64,000 nt of DNA, taken from Chaetoderma sp. LZ-2023a (Eukaryota > Mollusca > Caudofoveata > Chaetodermatida > Chaetodermatidae). The notes under the pieces are model-generated. The model searched no databases, was not told the DNA's origin, and saw only the letters and a list, made by a program, of their open reading frames with translations. The position numbers and the translations under genes are program-made. Where the stretch lies: the NCBI GenBank assembly GCA_034401795.1, contig CM067374.1, positions 131,947,262 to 132,011,261 on the forward strand, in the 5' to 3' direction. Shown here piece after piece: positions 21,799 to 35,000 of this stretch. How positions within the stretch are numbered: position 1 is the stretch's first letter; each line of letters opens with the position of its first letter.

Positions 21799-21900
21799 CT
21801 ATTGTTGAATTTGAACATATGGCCGGCCCTAATTGGATTGGAAGATTTAGACAACAATGTCTTTTCAATGGACTTTTGTTCAAAATAGTCAACAGAACAT
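21799..21900 (+). repeat. Foldback family B, variant subfamily
   Basis: ATTGTTGAATTTGAACATAT and TTGGATTGGAAG on the left. TGTTCAAAATAGTCAACAGA on the right. Resembles 63431-63500. Confidence 0.55.
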
Positions 21901-22757
21901 TTAATATTAACTAAAATGTTTCTTGTGTTTTTTCTGGAAAGGTGTTCACTTATTTCTGAAATAGGATAATTTGTTGTTACAAACTATTGTTTTCTTTGAA
22001 TTCTCACCCACGCCGCCAACCACACTGGATAATTAGTAGCCATGTAATAAATGCACATATTTGTCTGTTCATTCCTCTATACGGATATCCGTCCAATGAG
22101 TCCATATAAAGGTGGAGAATTTTGTTTTACACTCCATCATCAGCGTCTCATGAGACAAGACAACATTTTGGCTTACAAATCGCGTTCGCAATTCGCAATC
22201 CTAGAATGGTCGCTTTCAAAATCTATCACCTACAACTTACTAATTTAATTCGTCTCCTTACATCAAAGAACACAATGTACGCCTCTAAAATGCAGAATTT
22301 TAACATTTTAATTTTATTTTCAAGCATTCTGATATGAATGTAAGCCTTTAATGTGATAAAAAGGAATGGTGGTTGTATTGGAATCTCGCTGCGCTTAGGC
22401 TAATGTATACGGTTTGGTAAATAATACTTCAACAATGAGTAGGCATGGTGCCGATATATAACAACAGGTCTTGTATTTGATTTAGCAACCAGGTATACAG
22501 CATGAAACAACTAACATTAACCGCTTCCGATTTTGGTAAGCATGCATACAATATTGAATCATTTCTATAGAGGTCACGTATGTGTAATATATAGACCGTT
22601 TTATCTCGTCTGACAGGTAGGTAGTCTTTGTGGCCAGGTTTGGATGTATTCACCACCAGCCCATCCCGTGCAGAGACACGCACGCACGAACACACACGCG
22701 TACACATAGACACACATTGATATATTAGAAAAAAATAGATAAGAAAGTCAGCTGATG
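21901..22757. other. Unassigned DNA
   Basis: No gene recognised. A short ACACGC-rich stretch occurs at about 22676-22710. Confidence 0.3.
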
Positions 22758-22945
22758 ACTAAGATAACCCTCCACCCACCCGACCCACCGCCTAAATCCT
22801 CCCCCAACACTAGTACACCTCCAACCTATAATATTAGAAAAAATATAAAAGAAAGTAAGCTGAAGGCAAAGATAACCATTCACCCACCCGACCCACCGCC
22901 TCAATCCTCACCTACACGAGTACACCTCCGACCTATAATATTAAG
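22758..22945 (+). repeat. Tandem duplication, period 109 bp
   Basis: CACCCACCCGACCCACCGCC and ACCTCC.ACCTATAATATTA recur 109 bases apart, separated by AGAAAGT.AGCTGA.G.C.AAGATAACC. Two copies. Confidence 0.8.
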
Positions 22946-23404
22946 CGCTTCTGTGGGTGTTGTACATTCATCCTGCCAAGTTTCATACAATTCTTTCTCA
23001 AACTATAAGACGAGTTGCAGTTACCGTACGTACATGTACGGACGTACGGGGCCAAAACTGAATAGGCATATACCTCCGCTCATACGTATCAGAGAAAGGA
23101 GGGGAAGGTAGCGGGGCAAGGATGGAAGAGGGTAGGGGGCATGGCGATGGTGGTGCCGGGTGGTGGTGGGGTAGTTAGGTGGCGTTGGGGTGTGTACACT
23201 ACTATAAAAACGAATCCATGTCTGTAAACAAAATTCATAGCTTTCTTCAATAATATTATCAATTTATCCTATGCACTACCTGTACACTTGTCCAATGATT
23301 CTCAGCTAAATATCATTCTAAGAGCTGTAAAAGTAGTGGACTATACCCCGGTCTCTGTAACCTAACCAATCAACTGTATTGGACAGCATTATCCATTAAC
23401 TTAT

Positions 23405-23490
23405 ATTGTGTCGGACTAATAGGCCGTGGGACTAATGGGATGCCGGACTAATGGGCTGTCGGACTAATGGGCTGTCGGAATATTTGGCCG
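23405..23490 (+). repeat. Minisatellite, about 17-bp unit
   Basis: Four to five units of GGACTAATGGGCTGTC with variants such as GGACTAATAGGCCGTG. Confidence 0.85.
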
Positions 23491-23543
23491 TCACCTGTAT
23501 GCTATGCCATGACATAGCCATCGCGGCACCGGCAGTAGTAGTC

Positions 23544-24279
23544 GTAGTTTTTATTATTGTCAAGCATTAGTTCTATGAACCCTGTCATTGACGACGCACT
23601 GGAACTAGGATATAGCTCATTCATCATCAGAAATGTAATTTTTACCTTTTTCATTTTCGACCCGAGCGGGGTTTGAACCAGTGAATTCTATGACACCTTT
23701 CGCCTAGCGTTTGGGAGGCGAGTAGCTTACCACTACACCAGCATCCAGAGGACAAACATCCTCTTTCACCGGAGTAGCTTTCAACTACCCATCTTACAAC
23801 CCAACGAATTGATTGGAATTGATGGTGTACATTTAGAATATTCTTACTTTTACGTTTTTCTGAGATCAATTCTACTATATCACTAGGCACTCACAAGCAT
23901 GTAGTTTTTTATTATTGTCAAGCATTAGTTCTATGAACCCTGTCTTTGACAAAGCACTGGCTCTAGGATTTAGCTCTTTCATCGTCTGGAATGTATTTAC
24001 CTTTTTGAATTTTTTCGCCCCGAGTGGAGTTCGAACCTAGTATTTCTATGGCACCTTCCGCCTAGAGTTTGGGATGCTAGTAGCTTACCGTTACACCAAC
24101 ATTCAGAGGACATGAGTCGTCTTTCACCGGAATAGCTTTCAACTACCCGTCTTACAACCATTTGAATTGATTGGAATTGATGGTGCACATTTAAGATATT
24201 CTTACTTTTATGTGTTTCTGAGATCCATTCTGCTATATCACTATGCACTCGCAAGTATGTAGTTTTGATTATTGCTAAG
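23544..24279 (-). repeat. Tandem tRNA-derived (SINE-like) repeat, 357-bp unit
   Basis: Two full head-to-tail units start at 23544 and 23901, and a third start at 24259 is cut off by the GTA array. Each begins GTAGTTTT.ATTATTG and, on the minus strand, contains RNA polymerase III promoter boxes. Unit 1 has an A box TGGTGTAGTGG at 23730-23740 and a B box GGTTCAAACCC at 23669-23679. Unit 2 has TGGTGTAACGG at 24088-24098 and GGTTCGAACTCC at 24026-24037. The tRNA-like part lies mid-unit, with unrelated sequence either side, as in a tRNA-derived SINE. The units differ by many substitutions, so the duplication is not recent. Confidence 0.75.
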
Positions 24280-24787
<508 letters not shown>

Positions 24788-25214
24788 CTGAGTTCAACAC
24801 GTTTCTTTGGCTCTGCTATTAACGTCAGTTTTAGACGATTTCTCCTGCTCCATATGATTTATTTTTATGTTTGGCTTTTGCCGACCTGTACATACGTTAG
24901 TTTTGTGGTTTTGATTTTTGTAATTAGTTTTGTGTGAGGTCGCATTTTGCTGTGATATTTTTCAGCATTTGCTCCTCAGACTAGCTTGTGGTGGCCATTC
25001 GCTTGTCGCCACAGCGTTGTCTTGTTAGTCTCTCGTTCTATAGTGTACAAGTTTAGTTGATACGCGTTTACTGGTACTATTACTTCAGTAAGGGCGCTTT
25101 TACAGTTGGCCGTTTTGGATGCCAGTTGTAGAGTGTTATTTTTACCTGCTGGCCAGGCGCTCGTGCATTTAATTGAGCGTTGTACTGAGGCCGTCTTGAC
25201 CTAATGTTTTGATT

Positions 25215-26556
25215 ATGTCAAGTCGGTATAAACAGTTATTAAGCCTTCGCTTGATAACTAATGGGTGGAATGTGTGGGCCGTTGACGTATATCACGGCTT
25301 AAAAGATGTCATTGGCGCTGGGCCCCATGTATTGAAGGGGCTAATTAACATCAAGAGAAATCTATGGCATGTGACATTAGCAAATGAAACCGTTAAGGAA
25401 AAATTATTTAGAAGATGGGTTGGTTGTGAATGGGGAAGCCTGTAAGATCCAAGAGGTAGATAGCGACAGGTTGTTGGTTAAGGTGAAAGGTCCCTTAGAA
25501 ATCCCGAATGATCGGATTAACGCAGAATTGGCCAATTATGGCCTGGTAGTTTCCATCGAAAATGAAACATACCAGTTTGATAGATCATTAGAGAATGGGA
25601 TCTAGCGGGTTTGGATGAAGGATATTGTCAAGCCGCTTCCAGGCTCACTGTCTATCGACAATACCTTTTTCTTGCCGGTGTGGTTTAGGGGACAGGTTAA
25701 GACCTGTCGGATATGTGGCAATGCTGAACATTTGGCCAGTGCATGTCCGCAGAAGGACAAATGCCTGATTTGTGGCGCCACGGACCATTACAAATGGCGC
25801 TGTCCACAGGCAGTAAATAAACAGGCAGGTGGGCGAAGCGCAGATGCGACTGAACCCAAAACATGTCAAGAGCCTGAATCAGTCAACGTGGTCGAAACTC
25901 ACCAACTATCCAACCCTGTCGCTGTTGTGATGTCTGACGCAATTGAAGTGTTAGAGAAAGGTTTGCCTCAGACGCCTGTACCAACTACCAGGGATGAGGA
26001 TGTATTATCTGATACGAACAGTCTGCCACCAGGACAGACTAAATTCAGATCGCAGTCTACTGGTGGTGCTGCTGATAGTTCGATGTTAGACCATCTACTA
26101 ACATTAACTGACATGCCTGGGGATGGGAAAGAAATCACGGACAATTCTGTAGATGATAAACTGTTAGAAAATGTCAATGCCAATGTGCTTACTAATGTCG
26201 AGAATAAGTTTAGACTGAAGCGTCAAAAGGATGATTGTAGCTCAGATTCTGAATTAGAAAATTCACAAGATATGTCTTTTGACTATGATGACAGTGTACC
26301 CATTGCAGAGTCCGATACTTCTGTTAATACACGGGTTTCTCAGAGCAGTGAAATGGTTCTTTATCGGTCAGAAACAGGGCAAGTGTTGATTCCTTACATC
26401 ACCAAAAAGGGTGTGAGATATCGACATTTGCGCACTGACCCTGACATATCGAAGTATCAACATCTTAAAATCGTGGATCTAAAGCGGTCTGAGTTTAATG
26501 AGAAGCTAGGCAAGTGGGCGAAAAAGAATCTCAGCAAGAAAAACAAATCCAATTAA
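25215..26556 (+). pseudogene. LINE copy 1 ORF1, frameshifted
   Basis: The ATG at 25215 matches the start of the intact ORF1 at 30683. After VKEKL (about 25405) a frameshift moves the reading to the frame of 25384-25605. An in-frame TAG at 25603-25605 (ENGI*RVW) interrupts it, after which the frame is open from 25606 to TAA at 26554-26556. Two adjacent CCHC zinc knuckles (CRICGNAEHLASAC and CLICGATDHYKWRC, 25708-25803) are intact. The acidic middle and the conserved C-terminal block (VLYRSETGQVLIPYI ... KYQHLKIV) follow. The protein would coat LINE RNA in the RNP. Confidence 0.9.
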
Positions 26557-26559
26557 AAA

Positions 26560-28852
26560 ATGGCGGGTTTGCCAAATTTATTATTAATGATGCTAATATG
26601 CACACTTAACTGCAGAGGACTAAATGATGAAATTAAACAACATGTTCTGCTTGAAGATTTGAAAGACAAGAATATTGATATTATCATGTTGCAGGAAACA
26701 AAGTTACAATGCCCAGGTGTTTTAGAAAAATTTAAGCATTTAGCAAATGGCGAATTATTTTATTCCGTCGCCACAGAACCAAGTGCAGGTGTTGCTATCT
26801 TGTTCTTGCCTAAAAGTTTAAGTTCCGTCAATATTATTAATTCATCATCGGACACAAGTGGACGTTGGGTTAAGGTCGTTGTTGATATAGCGGGATCAAT
26901 TTATTCTCTGTTGTCTGTTTATGCACCAGTTTCCCATGCACAGAGATGTCAATTTTTATCCGACCTTTCCTCTGTGATTAGTGATAATTCTGAGAATATC
27001 ATCATCGGCGGTGATTTTAATTGTGTTATGGATGGAAGACGGGACAGGAGTTCATCTTCTACTTACAGGGACACATCTCACCTTAGATTAAGAGAAATCT
27101 GTGATACAGAACATTTATTAGACTGTTATCGCATCTTATATCCTGAAGAACGAATCTTTACATGGCATTCTGCTAATGGACAAAATTCCTCTCGAATAGA
27201 TAGAATATATATCAATAGATCTTTGAGAGGGAATTTAGTATGTACTGGGGTGTATCCTGTCACATTTTCTGACCATGATATGTTTTTCATCGGCTTAGAT
27301 AATGCAGATTGGATAAAACGTGGTGCTGGATTCTGGAAATTGAACAATTCGCTTTTAGAGGATTTAGAGTATCATCGTTGCATTAAAAGCTTCTGGGAAT
27401 ATAAGTTTCGGAATCAATATTCCCACGAGAATTGTATATCATGGTGGGAAGATGTTAAAAAGGGCTTTGCAAGTATCTCCAGGCAATATTCGATTCAAAA
27501 AGCGCGGAAAATTCGTAAAGAGGCTAAAGCCCTTGAGCGCTTATTGACATTACTAACTCGCAAAGTTGCAACCGGTGATATTCACCTTATGGAACAACTC
27601 AATGATATAAAATCTAAACTGTATGAGATCGAGAAACATAAAGCTAAGGGTGCAATAACTAGAAGTAGAGCACAGATGTATACTGAAGGGGAAAAACCCA
27701 CAAAATTATTTTTCAATCTCGAGAAAGCAAGAGGTGTTGATAAGTTAATAAGGTGCTTAGATAACAACAATCAGAAATGTTCATCTCAACATGAAATCAT
27801 GGACATTGTTGAGACATATTATCAGGCCTTATACACGTCGGATAAAAGTGATGAAGGAAAGTCAGCTGAGATGTTGGCTAATGTTAAGGACGCTTTCTCG
27901 GAAGCGAGCAGTAATTTCTGCGATGCTACATTAACATTAGATGATCTGGGTTTGGCTCTAAAAAACATGAAACCGGGAAAAGCACCAGGGGGTGATGGCC
28001 TTAGTGTTGAATTTTATCAGACGTTTTGGTATCTTTTGGGACCCGAATTCGTTAAGATTGTGCACGAAATTTTTTCACAAGAGAAGCTCCCGCTCGCAAT
28101 GTCTCAGGCTTATGTGAGACTTATTTTTAAAAAAGGAGATCGTAGTATATTAGCAAATTACAGACCAATTTCATTGCTATGCATAGATTATAAAATCACT
28201 TCGAAAGCTCTTGCGAAAAAGCTCTCAAGTGTCTTGGATGAGGTCATCCACACCGACCAAACCTGTTCTATTCCGGGTAGATCGATTTCAACAAATGCAT
28301 TTTTAATCAGAGACACCCTGCACTTGGTAGAAAAAGACAATATTCCCGGCACTATCATTGGACTAGATAATGAAAAGGCCTTTGATAGACTTGAGTGGAA
28401 TTTCCTTTTCAAATCACTCAGTCACATTGGTTTGGGTCCTAATTTCATCAAATGGATTCATATCATATATGGTAATATCAGTAGTAAATAGCTGGTTAAT
28501 AATTATATTAGCAAACCAGTAATTTTAGGACGAGGTGTGAGGCAAGGGTGCTCACTGTCCCCTTTATTGTTTATAATAGCGATGGAGTCCTTAGGGTCGA
28601 CCATTAGGGAAGATCCTGTTTTAAAGGCATTGAAATTGAAGGGGTGAACAGACCCATAAAAGTGTCTCAGTATTGTGATGACACAACAGTTTTTGCTAGA
28701 TCAAATTCTGATTTTAAAGGATTGGATCATGTTTTAGACGACTTTCAAAAGGCCTCTGGTTTGAAAATTAATAGAAATAAATCAGAAGGGTTATTTCTAG
28801 GCAAGTGGAAGAGCAGAGCTGATAAACCTCTCAACATAAAATGGGCAACTGT
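26560..28852 (+). pseudogene. LINE copy 1 ORF2 (endonuclease-RT), truncated
   Basis: Starts three bases after the ORF1 stop. The APE-type endonuclease is complete by motif (NCRGLN, QETKLQ, YAPVSH, GGDFNCVMD, RIDRIYIN, FSDHDM). RT begins KPGKAPGGDGLSVEFYQ and continues through NYRPISLLC, SIPGRSIS and LDNEKAFDRLEW. A TAG at 28489-28491 replaces the residue before LVNN. The frame stays open to RGVRQGCSLSPLLFIIAMES, then shifts near 28620 to reach SQYCDDTT (catalytic box YCDD, where copy 2 has YADD). The sequence ends soon after, without thumb or zinc finger. Confidence 0.92.
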
Positions 28853-29999
<1,147 letters not shown>

Positions 30000-30421
30000 C
30001 GAAGTGAACGCACGCGTTTATTTAGCTCTGCAATTGCTGCCCGAATTTGCTAGTTTCTAGCGCGATTTTGTAGATAAATTTTATACATATATTTCGTATT
30101 AGTATTTCCTTTCAAACTTTATATTTAATTTGTAAATTCTTGTCTTGGTTGGAGCGCATTTTGTGTCTCTATTTTCTAAAGGCATTCCTCTTAGCTGGCG
30201 GTTTTCGCCATTTAATAGGGCTCCTCTTACTGTGGTCAATGCAATACATTTCTCCCCGCGCCGGTCTGCTATTTCTATAGATCGTAGGCTAGCGCATTGT
30301 ATTTGGCAAGATCGCTTGAGTGAGTGGATTTAATTCCTTTGTCATTTGTAAGCACACGCCTAGTTCTTTAACTATATTACTCCTTATAGTCAGTTGGCTG
30401 TCCCCGGTCAACTCGAACAGA

Positions 30422-30620
30422 CTAACAAATATATGACTTGACTATTTAATCATATATTTGTTAGCATACTTTAATCGGCTAGGTGTTAGTGAACCACTTA
30501 GAAAGTGGTTCAAACTAACAAATATACGACTGTACTCTCTATTCGTATATTTGTTGGTAGACGTCAGGGTTTCAAAAGGGGACACTATTTATTTAGTGTT
30601 TAGCTCTTTCCCCGACGTCT
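30422..30620 (+). promoter_or_regulatory. Array of four hairpins in the LINE 5' UTR
   Basis: H1: 30422-30436 pairs perfectly with 30450-30464 (15 bp, 13-nt loop). H2: 30490-30499 with 30503-30512 (10 bp, 3-nt loop). H3: 30515-30529 with 30543-30557 (15 bp with one G-U, 13-nt loop). H4: 30559-30565 with 30614-30620, continued by GGG-CCC, enclosing ACACTA/TAGTGT. H1 and H3 arms are nearly identical (CTAACAAATATATGA versus CTAACAAATATACGA), so alternative pairing between them is possible. The array ends 62 bases before the ORF1 ATG. A role in translation or packaging is inference. Confidence 0.8.
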
Positions 30621-30682
30621 TGGTGTTATATATTTGTATTATATATTGTAGTAGTATGGGGTTCCTCTTTTTATAAAACACC

Positions 30683-32092
30683 ATGGCAACCTCATATAAG
30701 CGTACCCTGAGTCTTAAAATCACGACAAAGGCTTGGGGTATTTCGGCAATTGAGGTGTATCATGGGTTGAAGGATGTAGTTGGGGCAGGGCCACGGGTCC
30801 TTCAAGGTCTCGTTAATGTTTCCAAATCTGTATGGAATGTCACCGTAGTTAATGAAAGTGTGAAGGAAAAGTTGCTCGACGAGGTCCTTGTCGTGAAGGG
30901 TGAGGTGTGTAATGTGGAGGAAATAGATTCTGATCGTCTATTAGTCAAGATGAAGGTTCCATTAGAGATCCCAGATGAACGGGTTATCACTGAATTGATC
31001 AAGTATGGCAAAGTGGACAAAGTAGAACACGAGACCTATCCATTTGATCGAACCTTAGAAAATGGCATCAGAAGAATTTGGTTTGAAAAGGTAGAACAAC
31101 CTCTCCCAAGCAAGGTCACCATAGATGGTCGATTTATCTTGCCATTATGGTACAGGGGGCAAATCAAAGAGTGTAGAATCTGCTTAAGCACAGAACATCT
31201 TGCAACAGATTGCCCTAACAAAAACAAATGTCTAGTTTGTGGATCATCTGATCATTTTAAGTGGCGATGCCCGCAGAACAAATATGTCAAAAAGGGTGCT
31301 GATAAAAGTGCAGAGCAAGTTGTCTCTAAAGAGAATGTCATAGAACCGGTAGCTGCCGAGATTGTAGCGGAAATTCATACTAATGGGAAGCACGCTGCTA
31401 AGGAAAATGTCATCGAACCAGTAGTTGCTGAGATTGTAGCTGAAGTCCATGTTAATGAGAAGCATGGGGAAAAAACTAAGAATCCAATCGCTGTAGTTGC
31501 AGGCGATGAAATAGAGGTTCTAGATGAGGGGCTAAGTCTTGCTCCAGTAACAAGTCAATCCAAGTTTGATGACAGAGAGGCTAATTCCACACAAGTTGAA
31601 GATGATGATCAATACCCTCTGGAAGAGAGTTTTAATTTAGGACAAGTAAAATTCAGGTCGCAAGATACTGAAACTAACTTTGAATTTCCACTGAGTACAC
31701 TCAATCTAGACGATTTAAATAATATAGAGAAAGTAATTGGTGTCTCGGATCGATTGAGTGGAACAAAGCGACAGAAAGATGGAGAGAGTTCTGAATCAGA
31801 AATAGAGGAAAGTGATATAGAAGACGATAATATGTCAGTCGCTGAATCTGATATATCCATTCAAACACAGAGTTCTAAATCACCTGATGAAATGGTCATG
31901 TACAGGTCAGAGGCAGGAGAGGTGTTAGTTCCATATGTGACGGCAAATGGTGTTAAATATAGGCATCTGCGTCATGATTCAGATATATTAAAATATAAGC
32001 ATTTGGAAAAAGTTGAGCTAAGTAATGCAGCGTTTGTGAGTAAAATAGGTAAATGGTCTAAGAGAGGGTCGAAAAAAACAAAATCTAGTTAG
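30683..32092 (+). CDS. LINE ORF1 protein, two CCHC zinc knuckles, intact
   Basis: 469 residues from the ATG in ACCATGG, a good initiation context. Residues 1-160 form a conserved N-terminal domain (TKAWGISAIEVYHGLKDVVG ... DRLLVKMKVPLEIPDER), possibly RRM-like, then two knuckles: C164-x2-C167-x4-H172-x4-C177 and C183-x2-C186-x4-H191-x4-C196. A 24-residue segment (ENVIEPV.AEIVAE) is tandemly repeated at 31331-31402 and 31403-31474; copy 1 lacks it. An acidic Ser/Glu/Asp region follows, then a conserved basic end (MYRSEAGEVLVPYV ... GKWSKRGSKKTKSS). Such proteins bind LINE RNA in the RNP with ORF2p. ORF2 starts seven bases after the stop, suggesting reinitiation. Confidence 0.92.
   Translation: MATSYKRTLSLKITTKAWGISAIEVYHGLKDVVGAGPRVLQGLVNVSKSVWNVTVVNESVKEKLLDEVLVVKGEVCNVEEIDSDRLLVKMKVPLEIPDERVITELIKYGKVDKVEHETYPFDRTLENGIRRIWFEKVEQPLPSKVTIDGRFILPLWYRGQIKECRICLSTEHLATDCPNKNKCLVCGSSDHFKWRCPQNKYVKKGADKSAEQVVSKENVIEPVAAEIVAEIHTNGKHAAKENVIEPVVAEIVAEVHVNEKHGEKTKNPIAVVAGDEIEVLDEGLSLAPVTSQSKFDDREANSTQVEDDDQYPLEESFNLGQVKFRSQDTETNFEFPLSTLNLDDLNNIEKVIGVSDRLSGTKRQKDGESSESEIEESDIEDDNMSVAESDISIQTQSSKSPDEMVMYRSEAGEVLVPYVTANGVKYRHLRHDSDILKYKHLEKVELSNAAFVSKIGKWSKRGSKKTKSS
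31331..31474 (+). repeat. In-frame 72-bp duplication inside ORF1
   Basis: Two copies with period 72 (24 codons), diverged at several positions while staying in frame. Absent from ORF1 of copy 1 at the equivalent place. Confidence 0.85.
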
Positions 32093-32099
32093 CTTAATA

Positions 32100-35000
32100 A
32101 TGGCGGTTTTACACAGCATTTTATTACCTTTTATGCTAATTTGCACACTCAATTGTAGAGGCTTAAATAGTGACATAAAGCAACGTCACTTACTAGAGAC
32201 TCTGAAAAATGAGCAGATTGACATTGCTTTGATACAGGAAACAAAAATTCAGAAGTCAGAATTATACGATAATTTAGAAAAGATTTCTGGATCCAGAATA
32301 TTTTATTCGTTATCTCAAGATAATAGTGCAGGCGTAGCAATTGTTATACTCCATCGTTGTTCAGCCTATGTAAATATAATCTCTTCAGTATCAGGTGCAA
32401 ATGGTTGCTGGGTGAGAGTCACGCTAGATATACAACAAACACGTATCACGTTGCTGTGTATATATGCACCTACATCTCATCAACTACGTCGTAATTTTTT
32501 TAAGGAGATGTCTAAAACAGCACTAGATAACATCACTGAAAACTTAGTAATGGGTGGTGACTTTAATTGTGTCTTAGACAAAGAAAATGACAGGAATGCA
32601 ACTTCAACTTATACTGATACATCACATAGACTCTTAAAAGAAATATGTGATAATGAAAATTTAGTGGACACCTATAGAATATCAAAACCTCATGGTAAAG
32701 ATCTCACATGGTTTTCGGTAGATGGTAAAGTTGGTTCAAGGATCGACAGAATTTATGTGAATAGTTTGTTAACAGGGTACTGGAGAGATGTTAATATTAA
32801 GCCAGTTGCATTCTCCGATCATAACATGGTTTGTGTAACCTTTGCCAATGCTGACTGGGTAACAAAAGGGGTCGGGTTTTGGAAATTAAACACAACACTG
32901 TTGGGAGAAGAATTTTATAAGAATAATATAGAGAGTTGTTGGCAACATTGGATTAATAGGAAAGCATCATATAAGAGCACATTGCAATGGTGGGAGGATG
33001 TTAAACTGGATTTAAAGTATGTTTCCCGAAAGTATGCTATTAGAAAAGCACAGGAAATACGCAAACGCAAGAAAACACTTCATCGATCACTGATGAAAAT
33101 TAATGCTAAAGTAAATAATGGTGAAGAGAATTATTATGAATTACTGGTTAAAATTAAAAGTAAAATAAGAGATATAGAACACTATGAGTTTGAGGGTGCA
33201 AAAATTAGAGCAAGAGCCCAGATGCACGCAGAAGGGGAAAAGCCAACCCGATATTTTTGCGCATTAGAAAAAGCACGGGCAATAGATAAGGTGATGTGCT
33301 CATTAAACATGCCGGATGGTTCGACCGTCTTTACCAACAATGAAATGAGTACTATTGTATGCAATTACTATGAGTCATTGTACAAGTCAGAGGGAATTGA
33401 TGAAGATGCAAAATTGGATTTGTTAGCAAATATAGACAAAAAGGTGTCAGACACAGGCAGTGAATTTTGTGATCAACCCTTAACACTAGAAGATTTAACT
33501 AAATCCCTTAAAGGTATGAAACTAGAAAAATCACCGGGGTGTGATGGCCTTCCAGTTGAATTTTACCAAACGTTTTGGCACCTTGTAGGTCCAATAATGG
33601 AAGAATTAGGCACTGAAATTTTTTAGAAAGGCCATTTACCACCAACTATGGCTAGGGCATACGTAAGGCTAATATATAAAGGAAATGACAGACGTCTAAT
33701 TCAGAACTACAGACCAATTTCTCTACTATGTGTAGACTACAAAATAATATCCAGAGCACTAACATTGAAACTAGGTAGTGTTTTAGGAGAAATCATTGGA
33801 ACAGAGCAGACATGTGCTGTACCCAGGAGGACAATTCTAACCAATACCATGGTAATAAGAGACCTTATACAATTGGTTGAGAAGGATAGCATCCCTTCAG
33901 CTGTGATTGCCTTGGACAATGAAAAGGCATTTGACCGTGTGGAATGGGATTTTCTTTTTAATTCTTTGCAATCGTTTGGGTTAGGCTCAAACTTTATTAA
34001 ATGGGTAAAGATTTTATATACGGATATCAAGAGTAGCTATTTAGTGAACAATCAATTATCCAGAGAAATTGTCTTAGAACGTGGGGTTAGACAGGGGTGT
34101 TCCCTATCGCCATTATTATTTGTTATTGTGATGGAATCACTTGGCATAGCATTGAGGCAAAATAATAACTTTCAAGGCATATGTATTCGTGGCATAGAAA
34201 GACCACTTAAGCTGTCACAATATGCTGATGACACAACTGTGTTTACCAGTTCAAACAATGATTTTGCAATTTTAAACCACGTACTAGAAAAGTTCCAAAA
34301 TGCATCTGGTTTGAAAATCAATAAAGGAAAATCCAAAGGATTATTTCTGGGGCCATGGAAAGAGCGGAATGACCAGCCACTTGAAATCAATTGGTCTAAT
34401 GATACCATTAAGATTTTAGGCATCTATTTTGGCAGGAAACCGAATACAATACAAAATTGGAATGAACGAGTATCTAAGCTTAAGAGAATATTAGCAAATT
34501 GGAAGCGTCGTAGTCTTTCAATCTTTGGTAGAGTGTTTGTTGTCAACAACTTGGCATTATCTGGGCTATGGTATACAGCATCGGTTGTACACATGCCAAA
34601 ACATGTAGAAAAGGAGGTTAATGAGTTGATATTGTCATTCATATGGGAAGAAAAGAATCATTTAGTTTCCCATCGTGTTCTCAATAATGCTAAGTTAGAA
34701 GGAGGACTTGATTTAATTGATATTAAAGTGAAATGTGTTTCTTTAAGGTTAAAATTTTTGGATGATCTTATTACATCAGATGAGACGTGGGCATGTGTTT
34801 CACGAGCTCTCATGGAGAGAATTGTAGAACCATTTCTGGCGGAGCATGTGTTTACCTCAAAGAAGCCACCTCCGAATAGCCAAATGATACCAGATGTGTT
34901 TAAAGATCAAGTTAAGGGGTTAGAAATATTTGACAGATGCATGCCTCCACCTACGTGCTGGAAGGAAGTACTAGAACAGCAATTGTGGGGCAATAGTAAT

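Noticed and set aside
23640..24100. Two functional tRNA genes on the minus strand
   Set aside because: A and B boxes are present, but a clean cloverleaf and acceptor stem could not be drawn and the sequence lies within a 357-bp tandem unit, so it is tRNA-derived repeat.
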